Positions 14,098 through 16,909 of a stretch of DNA of 16,909 nucleotides are shown here, piece by piece (the stretch's first letter is position 1; every line of letters begins with the position of its first letter). A model generated the notes under the pieces. That model was not told where the DNA came from, did not search any database, and saw nothing but the letters and a program-made list of their open reading frames with translations. The stretch covers positions 1-16,909 of the forward strand of contig CANMNU010000016.1 in the NCBI GenBank assembly GCA_947499175.1. Direction: 5' to 3'. The translations under genes and the position numbers were made by a program. Origin of the DNA: Alphaproteobacteria bacterium (GTDB lineage: Bacteria > Pseudomonadota > Alphaproteobacteria > Paracaedibacterales > CAITNM01).

Positions 14098-15531
14098 ATG
14101 AAAAAGAAAAAAATAACAAAACTTGCATTTATGGCAATTGCATTAATGGCGTGTTCCTTCAAAGGTTATGCTAGTTTTGCTAATTTAGACCCGAATGATC
14201 CAAACGTTTCTAGTTTGGTCAATAAATTACCCGCGCAACCAATACCAAACTGGAATTGGTTGATGGCAAATAACGCTGATTTTAAGAACCAATATAACGG
14301 ATTGGTATCAAATGACTCACAAAACTCATATTTAGTTAATTATGATGCATTTGTGAGTGGATACAAGAATGTAGGTCAAATAACGTGGAATATGTCTGAT
14401 GACGATTTCACAATAATGAAATATGTATCAACTGCAGTTTTTTTGCAATAACTCTACCTTTTCCACCTGCATTTCTTTCTGAAGCAGGATTGACAATGTT
14501 TGTATTTCAAGAAGGAATTAAAGAGGGACTTAGAGCAACAAATGCTAATAAGGATGTTGGGAGCATTACAAGAAAGATACTTGCCTTAGGCCAGAAGTAC
14601 TTAATAGATAACAACCCTACAAGTTATATTGGTTTAAGCAAAGATTCCGCGGTAACTCTGGCTAATAGATATTTCGTAGAACAAAAAATAGCAACACAAA
14701 AGGCATTCGCTGAAAACCAAAAACAAGTTGCTAGGAATGCGGTTATTAGTGAGATTGCTGGCAAATCTCGTTTAATTTATACATGTGTAAATGATTCTGC
14801 ATTTTCACTTTACCAGCAAAACTCATACCTTAAGAATTTGCCTGGTATACAAAACATATTAAGCACTTTTGATAGCAACATAAGAGCTGTACTTTTAAAT
14901 CAAGGATCCAACGTCCCAGCTGAGGCATACGAACGGCAATTTGCATTTAACGCTAGCATTAATGATGTTAATATTGCTCGTGGGCCAATTTTTCAAGAGA
15001 ACCAAAATGCCTGGAACGGTATTATGGCCCTAGTAAATAATCAGATGGCTGCAGACCTTGCGTACGTAACGCAATACAATAACCCAAGTATACTTACAAA
15101 ATACAAAGCTGACATAGCAAATGCGCCAAATGATGCTTTGAGTACTGATGTATCAATTGCAAACATGGAATTGTTCGCAGGCATAAGTGCCAGATCAGCA
15201 ATGCAAACAGATCAACATTATATAGCTCTAAATGCTTCCATAGATACCTCTCTAGCAAACCTGAACCAACTTTCTACTAACCTTAATGTAAATATAAACG
15301 CTACAACAACAACACCTATAGCTGTAAATTTCCCACCTATGAATTCTTGTATCTTGAAAATAACCTCAATATCTATAGCTTGGATTTTGAGGAGGAAAAG
15401 GTGAACCTGTAACTGAACTAAGGCTTAGAGCCTGCGGTGGAGATAAGGTCCCTTTTCCTATACGTTCAAAGGCCGGACGGTATCATATGACTCTTTTTCA
15501 AGATGATCATGTATTTACAAGGGTGGCATGA
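14098..15531 (+). pseudogene. Large secreted protein of unknown function, broken by successive frameshifts
   Basis: The gene starts at ATG 14098 behind CGGAGA and has a signal peptide (about 27 residues, cleavage near GYA or a weak lipobox LMAC). The first frame stops at 14449-14451, just after a run of seven T (14438-14444). One more T would join it, without any stop, to the next frame, giving AVFFAITLPFPPAFLSEAG, which continues to about 15325. That frame ends in a basic, Ile-rich tail, whereas the next frame (about 15329-15398) reads YEFLYLENNLNIYSLDFEEE; a further shift at AAAAGG (15396-15401) gives GEPVTELRLRACGGDK through to a TGA at 15529-15531. Each step equals one lost base. Restored, the protein would be about 478 aa, helical and Asn-rich. 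No family is recognised; an exported, possibly host-interaction protein is a guess. Confidence 0.65.
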
Positions 15532-16837
15532 ATGTTGAACGTTCCTCGATAATTATACTAACCCAATGGAGGCAAAAATGGAAGTCGGCGTTGATATTTC
15601 AAAACTAAAATTTGATGTATTTCTTATCAATCAAATGGATAAAGGTAAACATGCAGTCTTTACAAATGACGAAAAAGGATTCGTTACTTTTAAAAAATGG
15701 CTTAACTCTTTTGATGCTTTATTAGCCCATGTGTGCCTAGAAGCAACAGGTCGTTATGGCGAAGATTTGACTTTATTTTTACTAAACAACAACATCAAGG
15801 TCAGTGTTGTGAATCCATCGCGAATCAAAGCTTTTGCACGTAGTGAAGGGGTTCGTGTTAAAACAGATAAAGTTGATGCAGGTATTATTGCCCGTTTTTG
15901 CAAAGCACATAATCCTGAACCTTGGCTTGCCCCACCGCCAGAAACACAAGAAATACGCGATCTTTATCGGTGTTTACAAGATCTGATAGATGATAAGCAG
16001 CGCTGTAAAAATCGCATGGAAAAGTTAAGTGATAAGAAAAGTTCCTTTAAAACATGGAAAAAACTTGTTGAAAATTATGAGAAACAAATTGAGGACGTTG
16101 AAAAACAAATAAAAGCTCTCATTGACTCAAACGATGATTTAGGTAAAAAAGAAGAGCTGCTAGAAAGCATTAAAGGTGTTGGTTTTAAAAGTTCGGTGGC
16201 TATTTTGTCAGAAATGCCTGATGTAAGTGCCTTTGAAAATGCAAAACAAATGGCTGCTTTTGCAGGCTTAACTCCATCTGTTCGTCAATCGGGTTCGTCG
16301 TTGAAATGCAATGGTTCTTTATCAAAAGCGGGTAATGTGCGTCTTCGAAAAGCTTTGTATATGCCCGCCCTTGTGGCGATTCGACATAATCCTGTTATAA
16401 AAGCTTTTTATGAACGTTTGTTGAAAAAGGGCAAGAAGAAAATAGTGGCGTTAATTGCGGCGATGCGGAAATTATTGCATATTATTTTTGGTGTACTGAA
16501 GCATCAAAAGCCCTTTGAATGTGAGGCAAAAACATGGATTAATTAAGACTAAAGGACAAAACAGATTTTATTTTTGTACAATTTTGAGCTTGATTTAAAT
16601 GTCGAGCCTCTGTTTTTGTTGCTCTTAAAACGTATCATCTTGCCCAATAAAAACTGACCTTACGTTTTTTAAAACACAAGGCCAGCCTTAATTCATGTTA
16701 CCGTCATCGGCTTCCCAGCCTGTTCGGTATGATTATTTATCATGATGGTTGTTGGAGCAAAACTCTTAATTTATGTTTATAAGTATCATAGCAGGGGTGT
16801 GGGGGCAGCGATGAGCCCCCATATGAAAAATACATGA
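15507..16837 (+). mobile_element. IS110/IS1111-family insertion sequence, approximate limits
   Basis: The element holds one transposase gene with little sequence upstream and a long non-coding 3' part, the layout of the IS1111 group. TCATGTATTT (15507-15516) and AAATACATGA (16828-16837) are a 10-bp inverted repeat flanking the transposase and may be the subterminal inverted repeats; this would give an element of about 1.33-1.4 kb, a normal size. The exact ends are not fixed, since IS110-type elements have no terminal inverted repeats or target duplications. If the limits are right, the left end overlaps the last codons assigned to the broken secreted-protein gene. Confidence 0.55.
15578..16546 (+). 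CDS. IS110-family transposase (DEDD recombinase)
   Basis: Catalyses seeker-type insertion with a RuvC-like DEDD domain and a C-terminal Tnp20 domain. Visible: VGVDISK (Asp 6), CLEATGRYGE (Glu 55), VKTDKVDAGIIARF (Asp 97, Asp 100), a coiled-coil middle (about 125-190), then ESIKGVGFKSS, AAFAGLTPSVRQSGSS (Ser-rich catalytic region near 238-241) and KAGNVRLRKALYMPAL. All four acidic residues and the serine region are present, so it looks active. An in-frame ATG exists at 15566, but GGAGG (15568-15572) lies inside that extension and five bases before ATG 15578, so 15578 is the likely start (322 aa). Long 3' non-coding DNA follows. Confidence 0.92.
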   Translation: MEVGVDISKLKFDVFLINQMDKGKHAVFTNDEKGFVTFKKWLNSFDALLAHVCLEATGRYGEDLTLFLLNNNIKVSVVNPSRIKAFARSEGVRVKTDKVDAGIIARFCKAHNPEPWLAPPPETQEIRDLYRCLQDLIDDKQRCKNRMEKLSDKKSSFKTWKKLVENYEKQIEDVEKQIKALIDSNDDLGKKEELLESIKGVGFKSSVAILSEMPDVSAFENAKQMAAFAGLTPSVRQSGSSLKCNGSLSKAGNVRLRKALYMPALVAIRHNPVIKAFYERLLKKGKKKIVALIAAMRKLLHIIFGVLKHQKPFECEAKTWIN

Positions 16838-16840
16838 CCG
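16547..16840 (+). ncRNA. Candidate bridge RNA region of the IS1111-type element
   Basis: About 290 bp downstream of the transposase have no gene but several potential hairpins. AAAACGTA (16627-16634) pairs with TACGTTTT (16661-16668) around a 26-base loop; GGCT/AGCC forms a small hairpin near 16710-16722; ATGAT/ATCAT lies around 16729-16743; TGGGGGC (16800-16806) pairs with GCCCCCA (16815-16821). IS1111-group elements are known to encode their target- and donor-pairing bridge RNA 3' of the recombinase, so this is where it should lie. Which loops match target and donor DNA was not determined. The last 70 bp of the window (16841-16909) show no recognisable feature. Confidence 0.4.
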
Positions 16841-16909
16841 GCGTTTTGAGGGAGTAAAAAAATTGAATCTTTTTTAAATTAGGTGTTGACGATCAAGACG
16901 GTATCTCCA

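Noticed and set aside
15476..16905. GACGGTATC direct repeat at 15476-15484 and 16897-16905 as a target-site duplication of the IS
   Set aside because: Nine bases over this distance are expected by chance at appreciable rate, the positions are not symmetric around the presumed ends, and IS110-type elements normally make no target duplication.

Overview
The window comes from an AT-rich bacterial chromosome, most likely an alphaproteobacterium with an intracellular or host-associated life (Holosporales/Rickettsiales-like). The support is an Ffh with the alphaproteobacterial TRxDGD form of the G4 motif, Cox11/CtaG, a HIG1-domain membrane protein, the alphaproteobacterial SH3_4-type secreted protein next to dut, and many signs of genome decay (three broken genes, two insertion sequences, dispersed palindromes). 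The lineage is inferred from protein character alone; no rRNA gene is present.

Layout. 1-822: left edge with the first 18 codons of a transposase (IS982-like) reading out of the window, next to a secreted FAD-binding oxidoreductase broken by one in-frame TAG and cut at its 3' end. 956-1460: type II toxin-antitoxin pair (ParD-like antitoxin, RelE/ParE-like toxin) on the minus strand. 1562-2808: an AAA+ ATPase of the DUF4143 family, preceded by a tandem array of 22-bp palindromic units. 2932-5708: translation and targeting operon ffh-rpsP-rimM followed directly by ctaG/cox11; the usual trmD-rplS are not there. 5801-7527: three genes of unknown function (a small secreted protein, a helix-turn-helix protein, a conserved-looking hypothetical). 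7662-8542: a secreted papain-like (C1) protease broken by an internal deletion/frameshift. 8720-12739: HIG1 protein, lepA and an S9 prolyl-oligopeptidase-type peptidase as a tight operon. 12941-13842: dut and an SH3-domain secreted protein, minus strand, overlapping by 7 bp. 14098-15531: a large secreted protein of unknown function that appears to carry three successive one-base deletions. 15578-16546: an IS110/IS1111-family transposase with about 360 bp of structured non-coding DNA downstream, a candidate location for a bridge RNA.

The housekeeping genes (ffh, rpsP, rimM, ctaG, lepA, dut) are intact, while genes for secreted proteins are decaying. The most interesting non-coding signal is a two-hairpin repeat present in two copies (about 7568-7650 and, inverted, about 12793-12898). 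Both copies lie between convergent genes, and both show conserved lower stems and internal loops with different but still complementary upper stems. The second copy sits inside 27-bp terminal inverted repeats (26/27 identical), making a 189-bp MITE-like unit.
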